Below, in pieces: positions 26,301 to 34,264 of a stretch of DNA of 62,825 nt; position 1 is the first letter of the stretch; the number at the start of each line of letters is the position of its first letter. Below the pieces are notes generated by a model. That model was not told where the DNA came from. It saw nothing but the letters and a program-made list of their open reading frames with translations, and searched no databases. This stretch comes from Planctomycetota bacterium (GTDB taxonomy: Bacteria; Planctomycetota; Phycisphaerae; FEN-1346), in assembly GCA_030602705.1 (NCBI GenBank), contig JAUVZF010000013.1, positions 1 to 62,825 of the forward strand, in the 5' to 3' direction. The position numbers and the translations under genes are program-made.

Positions 26301-27247
26301 ATGCCGAAGCCTTCGAGGGTGACGGCCGGATCGAGTTCGTGGGCAGCCGTGTTGACGGGCACGCCGAGGTTCTCGGGCGGCATGAGGCCGGCGAGCGGCC
26401 CGAGGGTGACCCGCGACCGCCACAGGTCGTACCCTCCCCGGCCGCCGGCGCGGTCGGACGCGAAGTACAGCCACGTGCCGTCGGGCGAGACGGTCGGCTG
26501 GCCGTCGTTGGCCCGGCTGCACACGACGTCGAGACGGCGTGGCGCGGCGGCGGCGTCCTGGAGGTCCAGCGCGTAGATGTCGTAGTCGTTCTGGTAGAGT
26601 TCCTCGCGCAGCGTGGCGGGCCAGGCCTTCTCGTCGACCGCATCCTCCCCCTCGACGGGCCGGTTCGAGGAAAACAGCAGGTACATGCCGTCCGGCGTAG
26701 CGGCGGGGTCGTACTCGTTGAACGGCCCGTTGACGTGCGGGCCGAGGTTCTTGGGCTCGGACCAGCCGGCGTCGGTGTGGCGTGAGACGTACAGATCGTA
26801 GCCACCTTCACCGCCGGCACGGTTCGAGTAGAAGTAGAGGGTGGCGCCGTCGCGTGCCAGGGCCGGGCCGATCTCGTCGGCCGAGGTGTTGACCGCCTCA
26901 AGGGGTTTGGGTTCGGTCCATGCGTCGAGCGTCCGGTAGGCGACGTAGATGTCGGCGTCGCCTCCCGCCTTGCCGCGCGTGAAATAGAGTTCCTGCCCGT
27001 CGCCCGACAGGCACGGATCGTAATCCTGTTCGGGCTCGCCGAGGCCGGCGAGCAGACGGCCTGCGTCCCAGAGGACCGACCGAAGCCCGAGGCCCGGCCG
27101 GCCGGGCCAGGACCGCTTGCCGTCGGAGTAGAAGATATCGGTGCGCGGCCAGAGGATGAAGGCCACCAGGCCCGCCACGATCGCGACCGGGACCGCGATC
27201 CAGGCGATGCGTGCCGGCAGGCTCCAGGTTTTGGCAGGTTGGGCCAT
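23372..27247 (-). CDS. WD40-like propeller / Pro-Ala linker / alpha-alpha toroid fusion protein
   Basis: A 1291-residue membrane protein. Order of parts: an N-terminal transmembrane helix (residues 13-33); a PD40/TolB-like beta-propeller with repeated D-G-x-x-L-Y-F-x-S-N/D-R-x-G-G-x-G-x-Y-D units (about 80-330); two transmembrane helices (about 350-430); a very long Pro/Ala/Glu-rich linker (about 450-930); and a C-terminal alpha/alpha toroid (about 950-1280) with QxxDGRWD-type repeats like squalene cyclases and prenyltransferases. The cyclase DxDD motif is not present (DNDTS occurs instead), so hopanoid synthesis is unlikely. It follows exbD and exbB genes in the same direction, suggesting an energy-coupled envelope complex. 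No strong ribosome-binding site was seen. Confidence 0.7.
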   Translation of the reverse strand: MAQPAKTWSLPARIAWIAVPVAIVAGLVAFILWPRTDIFYSDGKRSWPGRPGLGLRSVLWDAGRLLAGLGEPEQDYDPCLSGDGQELYFTRGKAGGDADIYVAYRTLDAWTEPKPLEAVNTSADEIGPALARDGATLYFYSNRAGGEGGYDLYVSRHTDAGWSEPKNLGPHVNGPFNEYDPAATPDGMYLLFSSNRPVEGEDAVDEKAWPATLREELYQNDYDIYALDLQDAAAAPRRLDVVCSRANDGQPTVSPDGTWLYFASDRAGGRGGYDLWRSRVTLGPLAGLMPPENLGVPVNTAAHELDPAVTLEGFGIYFSSNRAEEQTYAIYYARSHEVFQVARTRRLAIGHILGELSWPLIGLILALAGLVLTLLALARLRRRPGLLASAMMVSLILHLVALSLFTIWQISYRVAELAKQQQRFEVAVSIPGLAESELSSQLRAALADLARLDTAELAVEKSDQITAPEPPKVKEPRVALAEVEPVPQEIQIARLPDRPQEFAEPVPALAELPPSLDLLPPEPLEEIQPKAVRQPEQAEPLQPRPVILSRAEPAPVKAALKPRPTPTERPAEVPPDIAPVALPEMPPQEVTLPPIEIARATPLPVKPADVLDIAPLTSDVRPVRIAAEPAAEAVGVKPLASLRAETPAPRPAATTVTPLARAPSAQPAIDTTLLTRTVAPPTAADAAAVFLDENPVAGPAIAPADVPLMEALPPASGPVKPREPAPRSNGTAETEPGPRAVVVVERAEGPVALAPAPSVAAPTAAEQLRVGPDALGPKAFDSAVVAAVPSGPEPTIDVEVAKPGPVALTPVRVELAEPVVPTALRAVLPERPPLVVRPRESLAAQRLERPAGGGRLEPKPVRAEPLGTATAEPDARTLLASAVPAAGSLATPVVGELLMAAALPPSAPIDADVTVPPAPLPPKQVYRLRTDPDRKEIIEKLGGTPETEEAVRKSLIWFARHQSGDGRWDVDGFMKNYDVKGRRADGQGSRPGQDVGVTALAALALVGAGHTHRPARVAKAPSEYAGNVQKAIDWLLAGQKKDGDLRRGGQMYDHCLATMLLAESFSMTGDERLVDPIKRAVDFTLKAQNPNQGWRYEPRADNDTSVIGWALMALKSAEIAGFQVPQKSYRWSANWLDKVRKGKHKGLYEYQPGRGPSPAMTAEGLFSEMLIDFDPGSPRTAESVDYILKHKPRWRPQNRDDTNLYYWYYATMALHQLGGPKWDQWNREIRETLVKAQRRDGPFAGSWDPRSRWGQYGGRVYSTAVATLTLEVYYRYLPFYDLRLGDQAKSK

Positions 27248-27280
27248 TGGTGCGTGTTTTGCCGTGCTGCGTCAAACAGC

Positions 27281-27332
27281 CGCGCTCCCCTTCGGGTCGC
27301 GGCTAAAAGGGCCGCGGCTGAAAGGGGCACCG
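27281..27332. repeat. CGCGCTCCCCTTCGGG / GCGGCTAAAAGGG repeat, copy 1
   Basis: This sequence, ending in tandem GCGGCT(A/G)AAAGGG-type units, recurs at 28706-28800. Both copies sit between genes of the exb cluster. It resembles a REP-type intergenic palindrome. Confidence 0.55.
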
Positions 27333-27350
27333 GCGGCGCGGCGCTTCGGG

Positions 27351-27773
27351 TCACGTTCCGCCCGGGGTGATGGTCGTGAGGAACTTGCGTTTGATGGCGT
27401 GTTTCTCGCAAAGGTTCAGCACGTTGACCGGCAACTGGAGTATGGCCTTTTCGTCGCCGCGGACGACGACGGCCTGTTCGGGGTTCTCCTTGACGGCCCG
27501 GGCGATGATCCGCTCAAGGTCCTGTACCTTGTACTCGACGCCGGCAATGACGTAGCGGCCGTCGACGGTGACGTTGACGATGAGTTCTCGGGGCGTGGCG
27601 GTGATGGCCCGGGCATGCCGGGCGGAGGGCGGGTTGACGAGCATGTCGCGTTCGATCTCGGCGTACCGTGTGCCCACGAGGAAGAAGATGAGGAGGTTGA
27701 ACACGATGTCGATCATCGGCGTCATGTTCAGCAGTTCCGTCTGTTCCTCTTCGCTCTTGCGGTCGATACGCAT
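27351..27773 (-). CDS. exbD: biopolymer transport protein ExbD/TolR family
   Basis: A 140-residue protein. A short cytoplasmic N-terminus leads into one transmembrane helix, NMTPMIDIVFNLLIFFLVG (residues 16-34), containing Asp22, equivalent to the proton-conducting Asp of ExbD/TolR. The rest is the periplasmic dimerisation domain (ELIVNVTVDGRYVIAGVEY, ILQLPVNVLNLC). Together with the ExbB homologue upstream it forms a proton-driven motor energising outer-membrane processes. The function could be TolQR-like or TonB-like; no TonB or TolA was recognised in the window. The gap to exbB is 71 bases. Confidence 0.9.
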   Translation of the reverse strand: MRIDRKSEEEQTELLNMTPMIDIVFNLLIFFLVGTRYAEIERDMLVNPPSARHARAITATPRELIVNVTVDGRYVIAGVEYKVQDLERIIARAVKENPEQAVVVRGDEKAILQLPVNVLNLCEKHAIKRKFLTTITPGGT

Positions 27774-27844
27774 GGTTGGCCACCTCTGCTTGGACGGCTT
27801 GTGGCGATTCGTGCCGGACCCGCGGCCGGTGCGAACGGCACGCG

Positions 27845-28663
27845 TTATTCCGTTGCCTCTTCTACGACCGATTCGATGAACTCGATCGACAGGTTATCCA
27901 TCTCGCCGACGAGTTTTTCGATCTTGGCCATGAACATCAGGTACAGGACGGCGGCCGGGATGGCGACCGTCAGACCTCCTGCCGTCGTGACGAGGGCCTG
28001 GTAGATGCCCTCGGCCAGCAGTTGGGCCTTGCCGAGGGCCTCGCCGGATGAGACCTGGCTGAAGCACTTGATCATACCGAGGACCGTTCCGAGCAACCCC
28101 AAGAGTGGGGAGATGTAAGCCACGCCGGAGAGGACGCGGCAGTTTCGCCTGAGTTGGCGGACTTCGCGGGCGCCGGCGTCCTCGATGGTCTTTTCGATCT
28201 CGGGCAGCGGCCGTTTCAGGCGCTTGACGGCGGCCTGGAAGATACGCGAGATCGGGCTCGGATTGGCTTGGCAGTAGGTCAGGATCTTCTCGCTGTCCAG
28301 AGGCCGGGCCGCCACAAGGCTGTGAAGGTTCAGGATAAACTGTGGCGGCAGGATGCGGCGGCGTCTGAGGCTCACGGCCCGTTCGATGGCAAACGCCACC
28401 ATCACGATACTCAGCAGGTAAATCGGATACATGATGTACCCGCCCTGCTGCAGGAGTTCGTAGACGGTGGGCTCTTTGGGTTTCGGGGCTTGCGGTTCGG
28501 CCGCTGCTTCAACCCCGCCTTCGCCCGGCGGCGGGGCGGCCGCTCCGGGCGCAGGTGCGGGCGGCGCCCCAGCGGGCGCCGGGGCGGCCACTGCGACACC
28601 GGCGCCAACGACCAGCAACGTCACCAGCGCAAGAACGACGGCTACGGGACGGCGATGAATCAT
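27845..28663 (-). CDS. exbB: MotA/TolQ/ExbB proton channel family protein
   Basis: A 272-residue protein. A cleavable-looking N-terminal signal (AVVLALVTLLVVGAGVAVAA) and a Pro/Ala-rich periplasmic stretch precede the core of three transmembrane helices: GGYIMYPIYLLSIVMVAFAIERA, then ISPLLGLLGTVLGMIKCF and TTAGGLTVAIPAAVLYLMFM. The GLLGTVLGMI and TAGGLTVAIPA motifs are diagnostic of ExbB/TolQ. The extended N-terminus is seen in many planctomycete and delta-proteobacterial ExbB proteins. The ATG at 28663 is preferred because AAGGAG lies nine bases upstream. It partners with the ExbD homologue. Confidence 0.9.
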   Translation of the reverse strand: MIHRRPVAVVLALVTLLVVGAGVAVAAPAPAGAPPAPAPGAAAPPPGEGGVEAAAEPQAPKPKEPTVYELLQQGGYIMYPIYLLSIVMVAFAIERAVSLRRRRILPPQFILNLHSLVAARPLDSEKILTYCQANPSPISRIFQAAVKRLKRPLPEIEKTIEDAGAREVRQLRRNCRVLSGVAYISPLLGLLGTVLGMIKCFSQVSSGEALGKAQLLAEGIYQALVTTAGGLTVAIPAAVLYLMFMAKIEKLVGEMDNLSIEFIESVVEEATE

Positions 28664-28705
28664 CGTCGTGTTCTCCTTTTCATGCTTCGGCCGGGACAAC
28701 TGCCG

Positions 28706-28800
28706 CGCTCCCCTTCGGGTCGCGGCTAAAAGGGGCGCGGCTAAAAGAGTCGCGGCCTAAAAGAGTCGCGGCCTAAAGGGGCGCGGCTGAAAGGGCTCGC
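28706..28800. repeat. GCGGCTAAAAGGGGC tandem repeat, copy 2
   Basis: It begins with the same CGCGCTCCCCTTCGGGTCGC sequence as 27281-27332, followed by about five imperfect 14-16 base units of the form GTCGCGGC(C)TAAAAG(A/G)G. It lies between the TPR gene and exbB, inside the presumed operon. Confidence 0.6.
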
Positions 28801-28810
28801 GGCCCGTGCG

Positions 28811-31800
28811 TTACTGTTTCAACTGCTCCTTGGCCGGGCCCGCCCATTTTGTATCACCGTACTTATTGACAACCGTCTGAAATGCCTCGCGGGCGTCCTT
28901 GGTCTTGTCCAGATTCTGGTAGCACTTGCCGATCTCGAACTGCGCAGCCGCAGCCCACTCCTTGTAGGCGCCCCACAGCGCCACAACGCGCAGGTACGCC
29001 TTGAGCGCCTCGCGCGGGTTGCCCTGGGCCAGAAGAGTCTCACCGACGTAGAACTGGCTCTTGGCGGCCGTCTCGGTGTCGGTCATGGCAAGGGCCTTCT
29101 GGAACCGGGCCCGCGCCTGGTCATGGCGCTTCAGGTCGTACAGCGCTTTGCCGAGGCCGAACTGCACCTCATCCATGGCCTTGTACTTGGGGTAGGCCTG
29201 CTCCAGAGCGGTGAAGGTGGCGACGGCCACCCCGAGTCGGCCCAGCAGCGCCTGCGACTCGCCCAGCCGCAACCGCGCCCGGGCCGCGTGCTCGAAATCC
29301 TTGTACTTCGGGTCCAGCAGTTTCGAGAGGCGCTCGATGGCCTCGGCGGGCTTGCCGGCCTGGGCGTACGCTTCGCCTGCCTGGAGGAGCGCCTCGGCCA
29401 CCAGGTCGCTCTTGGGGGCTTCTTTGACGAGCCGGTCGAACATCGCGGCCGCCTCGGGATACTTCTTCTGGTTCCAGCGGCACCAGCCCAGCCGATACAG
29501 GATGTTGTCTTTCAAGCGGTCGTCCCTGGCGGCGGCCAGGGCCTTTTCGTAGAGGCCGGCGGCGGCGGCGTACTTCTTCTCGCCATAAGGAACCTCGGCC
29601 AGATGGAAAAAGGCGTCGGCGGCCAGCGAACTGTTCGGAAACTTCTCGGCCAGGGCGCGGTAGACGTCGGCGGCGTCTTTATCCTTGCCCGCCTGCTGGA
29701 GCGACCACGCGAGTTCGTACGTGGCCTGCTCGCGGGCCTTGTCGTCCTTGGCCTGGGCCGCAAGTTTGCGGAAGACGACGGCGGCCTCTTCGTATTTCTC
29801 TTCTTTCTCGAGCGCCAGGCCCAGCCCCATCATCGCCGCCGGAGCAAGGTCATGATCCGCAAACCGGTCAACCATGGCTTTGTACGCCGCGCGGGCCTCG
29901 GCAAACTTCCCGACCTGCGCCAGGGCCGACGCCTTGTAGTAGAGGGCCTGCGGCACGAGCCCGGAATCGGGATGCTTCTCGGCCAAGCGTCCGAACGCCG
30001 CGGCCGCCTCGTCCACCGAACCTTTCTCCGTCATGCAGGTGCCCAGACCATAAAGCGCGAACGGCGCGAGGCGATGGTCCGCAAAGCCCTCGGCGACGGC
30101 CTTATAGTGGGTGGCGGCCTGGTCGTATTGCTTCTCAGCCACCAGGGCTTCGGCGAGTTGATACTCGGCCTCCGGCCGGAGCGGGCTGCCGGCGTGCTGA
30201 CTGAGGAACCGGCGGAACGCCGTGACGGCCTCCTTGCGTTTGTCCGCGCGCACCAGCGCGAGGCCCGATTTCAGCAGCGCGTCGTCGCGATAGCGTTTGG
30301 CCTCCTTGGCGGCAAGATACTTGCCGAAGGCCTCGGCCGCCTCGGCGTGCTGCTGCTTCTCCAACAGGCAGTTGCCTCGCAGGTACTCGGCCTCCGCCAG
30401 CAGGGCCTTATCGGCTTTCTTGGGGTCGAGTCGCACAAGCAGCGTCACCGCGCCGTCATAGTCCTTGTCGAAGTACTTGATCCAGGCGAGGCGGAACCGG
30501 GCGGCCGGGACGTCGGGCGAATCAGCCCGCGTCTCGATCAGTTTGGCGTATCGCTGGGCGGCTTCCTTGTACTGCTTCTGGAGGAACCGGTTCTCGCCGG
30601 AGATGAACAGTACGGCGGCGGCAAGGTCGTCTCCGGCGGCCTTCTCGAGGAACCGGTTGCAGAACGTCTCGGAATCCGTATGTTTCCCCGCCCGGTACAG
30701 CGACGCGGCGGCGGCGTACAGCGCGCGGGCCAGGTCCGGATGGTTCCCGAACTTGGCGGCAAACTGCTGGTATGCCGCAGCGGCATCGTCATGCTTGCCC
30801 TCGGCCAGAAACGCGTCGGCCTTGCCGAGCAGGGCGTCGGCCGTGCGTGGTCCATCGCCGGCGGCCAGAACCTTCTCGAACGCCGCGCGGGCCTCGGCGG
30901 GCTTAGCGTCCTTGAGGTAGGCTTTGCCCAACCAGTACTGCGCCTCGGGGTCCTGGGTCTCGGCCTTGAGGATGGCGATGGCCTGGCGGTAATCCTCCGA
31001 GAGGTACAGGCACGTGCCGGCGTGGAGTCGGGCCTTCGCGGCCCGTGGGGCTTTGGGGAACTTCTTGGCACACTCGCCGAACGCCTTGGCGGCTTCGGCG
31101 TGCTTCTTGGCCTGAAACAAGGCCAGGGCCATGTTGAACGCCGCGCCGGGCGCCATCGGGCCTTTCATCCTGGCGACCTCATCGTACACCTCGGCGGCCC
31201 GGTCGAACTGGCCGGACCGGTAAAGGCTGTCGGCCAGGTTGAACCGTGCCGTCTCGGCCAACTTGCTCTTGGGCGCCAGCGCGAGGAACTCCTCAAAGGT
31301 CTGCCGCGCTGCATCGAAGCGGCCGGCGCCGAACCGCGCGAGGCCCAGGTTCAGGTGAGCCCGCTCCAGGAGGGCGTCGAATCCGGCTGCCACGGCCGGG
31401 GCCATCTTCCGGAGCCGCTCACGCTCCGTCTTAAGACGTTTGTCGGCGTTCTTGCCGGTCAGGAACTTCTCGATGAGCGGCGCGAGCGTCTTCTCGACGC
31501 TGTCGTAATCTTTCAGGAGCACGAGCGCCTCGCCGCGCTGGGCGCGAGCCCAATCGGCCAGGTAATGCTTGGCGTGGTCGCGAGTGAGTTTGTCAAAGGT
31601 GGCGGCGGCCTCCTTCGTCTTTCCGACGGCGACCTGGGCCTGTCCGAGATAGAAGAGGGTCTCGGCCATCTTCTCGAACTTGGGGTGCTTGGCGCGAAGT
31701 TCGGTCAGCGCCGCGATGGTTTCGTCGTTTTTCCCGACGTGCCGCAGCGCCCTGGCCATGCCCAGCCGCGCCTCGGCCGCCTTCTCATGGGTCGGGTACT

Positions 31801-32008
31801 TCTTCAGGAACGACGCGAACTCCTCTGCCGCGAGGTCGTACTTCTTCGAGGTGTACAACCAGATGGCCATGTTGTAGTCGTCGGAGGCCTTGTTGCTTGC
31901 CGCTTCGGCCGCCTGCGCGGTTTGCACCACGGCGCCCAGAATCAGGAGGGCCGCGAGGCCGACAAGAACGCTCCGGCCAACCCGGTTTCTCCGTGCAATC
32001 TGTCTCAT
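28811..32008 (-). CDS. large exported TPR-repeat protein
   Basis: A 1065-residue protein with a signal peptide (SVLVGLAALLILGAVVQTAQA), then almost entirely tetratricopeptide repeats of about 34-37 residues. Units are recognisable by A-x6-Y-x-A-x4-F-x2-L/F-x2-K-x-P, e.g. YDLAAEEFASFLKKYP and YAAAAGLYEKALAAA. I estimate 25 or more units. It resembles YbgF/BamD-type TPR proteins that work in the periplasm beside Tol/Exb motors. The ATG at 32008 is supported by GGGGGAG five bases upstream and begins the signal peptide; a longer frame upstream runs into the tRNA region and is spurious. Probably the first gene of the exb operon. Confidence 0.85.
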   Translation of the reverse strand: MRQIARRNRVGRSVLVGLAALLILGAVVQTAQAAEAASNKASDDYNMAIWLYTSKKYDLAAEEFASFLKKYPTHEKAAEARLGMARALRHVGKNDETIAALTELRAKHPKFEKMAETLFYLGQAQVAVGKTKEAAATFDKLTRDHAKHYLADWARAQRGEALVLLKDYDSVEKTLAPLIEKFLTGKNADKRLKTERERLRKMAPAVAAGFDALLERAHLNLGLARFGAGRFDAARQTFEEFLALAPKSKLAETARFNLADSLYRSGQFDRAAEVYDEVARMKGPMAPGAAFNMALALFQAKKHAEAAKAFGECAKKFPKAPRAAKARLHAGTCLYLSEDYRQAIAILKAETQDPEAQYWLGKAYLKDAKPAEARAAFEKVLAAGDGPRTADALLGKADAFLAEGKHDDAAAAYQQFAAKFGNHPDLARALYAAAASLYRAGKHTDSETFCNRFLEKAAGDDLAAAVLFISGENRFLQKQYKEAAQRYAKLIETRADSPDVPAARFRLAWIKYFDKDYDGAVTLLVRLDPKKADKALLAEAEYLRGNCLLEKQQHAEAAEAFGKYLAAKEAKRYRDDALLKSGLALVRADKRKEAVTAFRRFLSQHAGSPLRPEAEYQLAEALVAEKQYDQAATHYKAVAEGFADHRLAPFALYGLGTCMTEKGSVDEAAAAFGRLAEKHPDSGLVPQALYYKASALAQVGKFAEARAAYKAMVDRFADHDLAPAAMMGLGLALEKEEKYEEAAVVFRKLAAQAKDDKAREQATYELAWSLQQAGKDKDAADVYRALAEKFPNSSLAADAFFHLAEVPYGEKKYAAAAGLYEKALAAARDDRLKDNILYRLGWCRWNQKKYPEAAAMFDRLVKEAPKSDLVAEALLQAGEAYAQAGKPAEAIERLSKLLDPKYKDFEHAARARLRLGESQALLGRLGVAVATFTALEQAYPKYKAMDEVQFGLGKALYDLKRHDQARARFQKALAMTDTETAAKSQFYVGETLLAQGNPREALKAYLRVVALWGAYKEWAAAAQFEIGKCYQNLDKTKDAREAFQTVVNKYGDTKWAGPAKEQLKQ

Positions 32009-32301
32009 GTGCGCTCCCCCATGAGGTGATGAGGCGACGGGCCGTTTACCCGTAGTGTCAAACACGATCGGCTGGACACAGTTTCTACAAAAGCCATCGC
32101 CCTGCCCCGGCACGACGTCGCGGCGGCGTGCCGTAAGCCGGTGGTCGTGCTCGCCTTGACGGTGCCGGCCGCCAGGCACACCGCCATGCCTCGAAATCGG
32201 CGGCCCTGCAAGTCGGCGGCGGTCATCCCGTTGGGGTGTCTGCTTGCGTCTTATCGAGGCGGGCTTGAGCCGCGTGGTACAGTTGTACTCTCTGCAAGAC
32301 C
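32009..32301. other. intergenic region upstream of the TPR gene
   Basis: Nothing coding was recognised. On the minus strand a TTGACA lies at 32061-32056, about 48 bases before the TPR start, but no matching -10 follows at the normal distance. Confidence 0.4.
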
Positions 32302-32337
32302 AAAAAGAAAGCCGTTCGACATTTTTGCCGAACGGCT
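32302..32337 (-). terminator. Rho-independent terminator of tRNA-Pro
   Basis: On the minus strand, AGCCGTTCG pairs with CGAACGGCT (9 bp) around a 10-base A-rich loop, followed by TTCTTTTT. It lies 13 bases beyond the 3' end of the tRNA gene. Confidence 0.8.
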
Positions 32338-32349
32338 CAGAATAATCAA

Positions 32350-32426
32350 TGGTCGGGGCGACTGGATTTGAACCAGCGACCTCTGCGTCCCGAACGCAGC
32401 GCTCTGCCAAACTGAGCTACGCCCCG
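32350..32426 (-). tRNA. tRNA-Pro (anticodon CGG)
   Basis: Complete cloverleaf: acceptor stem CGGGGCG/CGCCCCG, D-arm GCTC/GAGC, anticodon stem CTGCG/CGCAG with loop TTCGGGA (anticodon CGG), and T-arm GCTGG-TTCAAAT-CCAGT. Discriminator A and an encoded CCA end complete 77 bases. A terminator follows. It reads proline CCG codons. A degenerate second copy lies 350 bases upstream. Confidence 0.93.
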
Positions 32427-32434
32427 ACCCGAAG

Positions 32435-32704
32435 TCAAATGTCCTTTGCCGCTGCGGGCACCTCCCCTGCCAGGCACTTCTTCTCGCGGGATCCCGCGAC
32501 GCTCTTCAAGAACCTCTCACGCTGCATCGCAGACGCGCGATCTGGATGCACCTCGCTGTACGCAAGTTTCCACGGACCGTTCTGCCGCGTGAACCGCCCG
32601 CCGCGGCCCTCGTTGTGCTCCTGGAAGCGACGAGTCAGGTCATCCGTATGCCCGACGTAAAGCCTGCCGCTTCGCTGACTGCGGAGGATGTACACGTAAA
32701 ACAT
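32435..32704 (-). CDS. GIY-YIG domain single-domain protein
   Basis: An 89-residue protein made of one GIY-YIG nuclease domain. It has FYVYILRS (the GIY strand equivalent), RLYVGHTDDLTRRFQEHN (the YIG strand with its conserved Arg), and the C-terminal ERFLKS segment containing the conserved Glu. These are UPF0213/YhbQ-like or homing-type nuclease relatives of unknown role. The ATG at 32704 is chosen because the family starts directly at this strand; longer upstream frames run into the tRNA remnant. It ends 9 bases before tRNA-Pro and starts 80 bases after the remnant, so it is enclosed by the two tRNA copies. Confidence 0.85.
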   Translation of the reverse strand: MFYVYILRSQRSGRLYVGHTDDLTRRFQEHNEGRGGRFTRQNGPWKLAYSEVHPDRASAMQRERFLKSVAGSREKKCLAGEVPAAAKDI

Positions 32705-32783
32705 CCCCCGGCTCCCTTCCCCCGTGCAAGTCCTCCCGCGTATGGCCCTGTCCGCTGCACGACCCATTGAGAGCCAAAGCCCT

Positions 32784-32841
32784 ACTGGATGAAGCAGCGA
32801 CCTTCCCGCCGGGACGCTCTGCCAAACTGAGCTACGCCCCG
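32784..32841 (-). pseudogene. decayed tRNA-Pro copy
   Basis: Bases 32841-32812 (minus) are essentially the first 30 bases of the intact tRNA-Pro (CGGGGCGTAGCTCAGTTTGG and on). The anticodon arm is collapsed to TCCCGGCGGGA with no proper loop, and the T-arm is shortened to GGTCGCTG-CTTCA-TCCAGT. No 3' acceptor strand is present, so it cannot fold as a tRNA. Confidence 0.75.
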
Positions 32842-32967
32842 ACTCCGGAAGATGAAGCATTATAGCCGCTTCGCCCGCGAAAGCAACTGCATTCTCTCGC
32901 CGCACCCACCGTGCGGGGAAGCGAACCGCCTGGAGAACGCTTGTGGCCGCCTACAAACGGCGCGGCC

Positions 32968-33171
32968 ATGCTCCTCGATGACCACCTGGATGGGCAGGTC
33001 CTGCAAGGCGAAGGCCGTGGCGAATATCGTGACCTGCGCCTCGACGCCGAGCCCGCAGCCGGGTATGATCAACTCGAACGGGGCTGCACGCGGGTCACGG
33101 TCCGCACCAGGAAGATCCCCGCCAGGATGGTAGCGGACCGGAAGGCCGTGCGCCTGGGCAGTCTGGGCTGA
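32968..33171 (+). CDS. small hypothetical protein
   Basis: A 67-residue frame with GC-rich third codon positions, ending 37 bases before the URO-D family gene. The sequence is polar (RGEYRDLRLDAEP, TRVTVRTRKIP) with alternating residues suggesting beta strands and no signal or membrane segment. An in-frame ATG at 32911 could extend it by 19 residues. No ribosome-binding site is obvious. I do not recognise it; it could also be a fragment. Confidence 0.35.
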   Translation: MLLDDHLDGQVLQGEGRGEYRDLRLDAEPAAGYDQLERGCTRVTVRTRKIPARMVADRKAVRLGSLG

Positions 33172-33208
33172 CCGTGCCTCGGGCGGACCGTTCCCAACAG
33201 GAGGAACC

Positions 33209-34264
33209 ATGACGCCCCGCGAACGCGTCCATCGCTGCCTCGACTTCAGCGGCCCCGACCGGCTGCCGAGGAACCTCTGGGTCCTGCCGCGGGTCGAGCA
33301 GGAAACCCCCGACGAGGTACAGGCCATGCGCGGCGAGTTCCCGGACGACTTCACCGGTCCCGGCAGCATCCTGGGCCCGAGGGGCTACGTCCTGGCTCGC
33401 GGCCACCGTGCGCGCGGCGAACCGTACAAGACGGGCGTGTACGTTGACGAGTGGGGCTGCATCTGGGAGTGCAAGGAAGACGGCATCATCGGCGAGGTCA
33501 AGCGGCCGCCGCTGGCCGAGTGGTTTGCCCTCGACCACTATCGCCCGCCGTGGGAGGTTATCGAGGGCGCCGACTGGGACGCCGTCAACCGCGCCCAGCG
33601 TGAGAACCTTGCCGGCCCGCAGCAATTCATGCTCTGCGGGACGGGCGTGCGGCCGTTCGAGCGGATGCAGTTCCTCCGCGGCAGCGAGAACCTCTACGTC
33701 GACCTTGCTTACGGCACCGCCGAGGTCCGTGCCCTGCGCGACATGGTGCACGAGTTCTTCATGAAGGAACTCGAAGGCTGGGCCGCGACCGACTGCGACG
33801 GCATCTCGTTCATGGACGACTGGGGCGCACAGGACTCGCTTCTGATCTCGCCCGACATGTGGCGCGACCTCTTCAAACCGCTCTACAAGGACTATTGCGC
33901 CTACATCCACGCCGCCGGCAAGAAGGTATTCATGCACACCGACGGCCACATTGCCGCCATCTACGAGGACCTCATCGAGGTGGGCGTCGATGCCGTCAAC
34001 AGCCAACTGTTCTGCATGGATATCGAGGACCTCGGTCGCCGCTTCAAAGGCCGCATCACGTTCTGGGGCGAGATCGACCGGCAGCACGTCCTGTCGTTCG
34101 GCACGCCGCACGACGTGCGAGCCGCCGTCGGCCGCGCCCGCCGCGCGCTCCAGGACCCGGCGGGCGGCCTCATCGCCCAGTTCGAATGGGGTGCGAACAA
34201 CCCGGTCGAGAACGTCCGCGCCTGCTTCGAGGCGTGGGACGCGCCGCTCGACCAATTGCCCTGA
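33209..34264 (+). CDS. uroporphyrinogen decarboxylase (URO-D) family protein
   Basis: A 351-residue TIM-barrel protein. The opening MTPRERVHRCLDF is the usual start of URO-D relatives. DGISFMDDWGAQ (about residues 197-208), VFMHTDGHIAAI and INFWGEID-like FWGEID are the strand-end motifs of the methyltransferase-like branch. These proteins are often cobalamin- or zinc-dependent methyl- or demethylases (MtaA/MtbA-like), not haem enzymes, and are abundant in Planctomycetes. AGGAGG four bases before the ATG gives an excellent start. Downstream is an exported isomerase-like protein, so a catabolic locus is likely but the substrate is unknown. Confidence 0.8.
   Translation: MTPRERVHRCLDFSGPDRLPRNLWVLPRVEQETPDEVQAMRGEFPDDFTGPGSILGPRGYVLARGHRARGEPYKTGVYVDEWGCIWECKEDGIIGEVKRPPLAEWFALDHYRPPWEVIEGADWDAVNRAQRENLAGPQQFMLCGTGVRPFERMQFLRGSENLYVDLAYGTAEVRALRDMVHEFFMKELEGWAATDCDGISFMDDWGAQDSLLISPDMWRDLFKPLYKDYCAYIHAAGKKVFMHTDGHIAAIYEDLIEVGVDAVNSQLFCMDIEDLGRRFKGRITFWGEIDRQHVLSFGTPHDVRAAVGRARRALQDPAGGLIAQFEWGANNPVENVRACFEAWDAPLDQLP

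Noticed and set aside
32784..32841. Second functional tRNA gene
   Set aside because: The anticodon arm has no loop, the T-arm is shortened and the 3' acceptor strand is missing.
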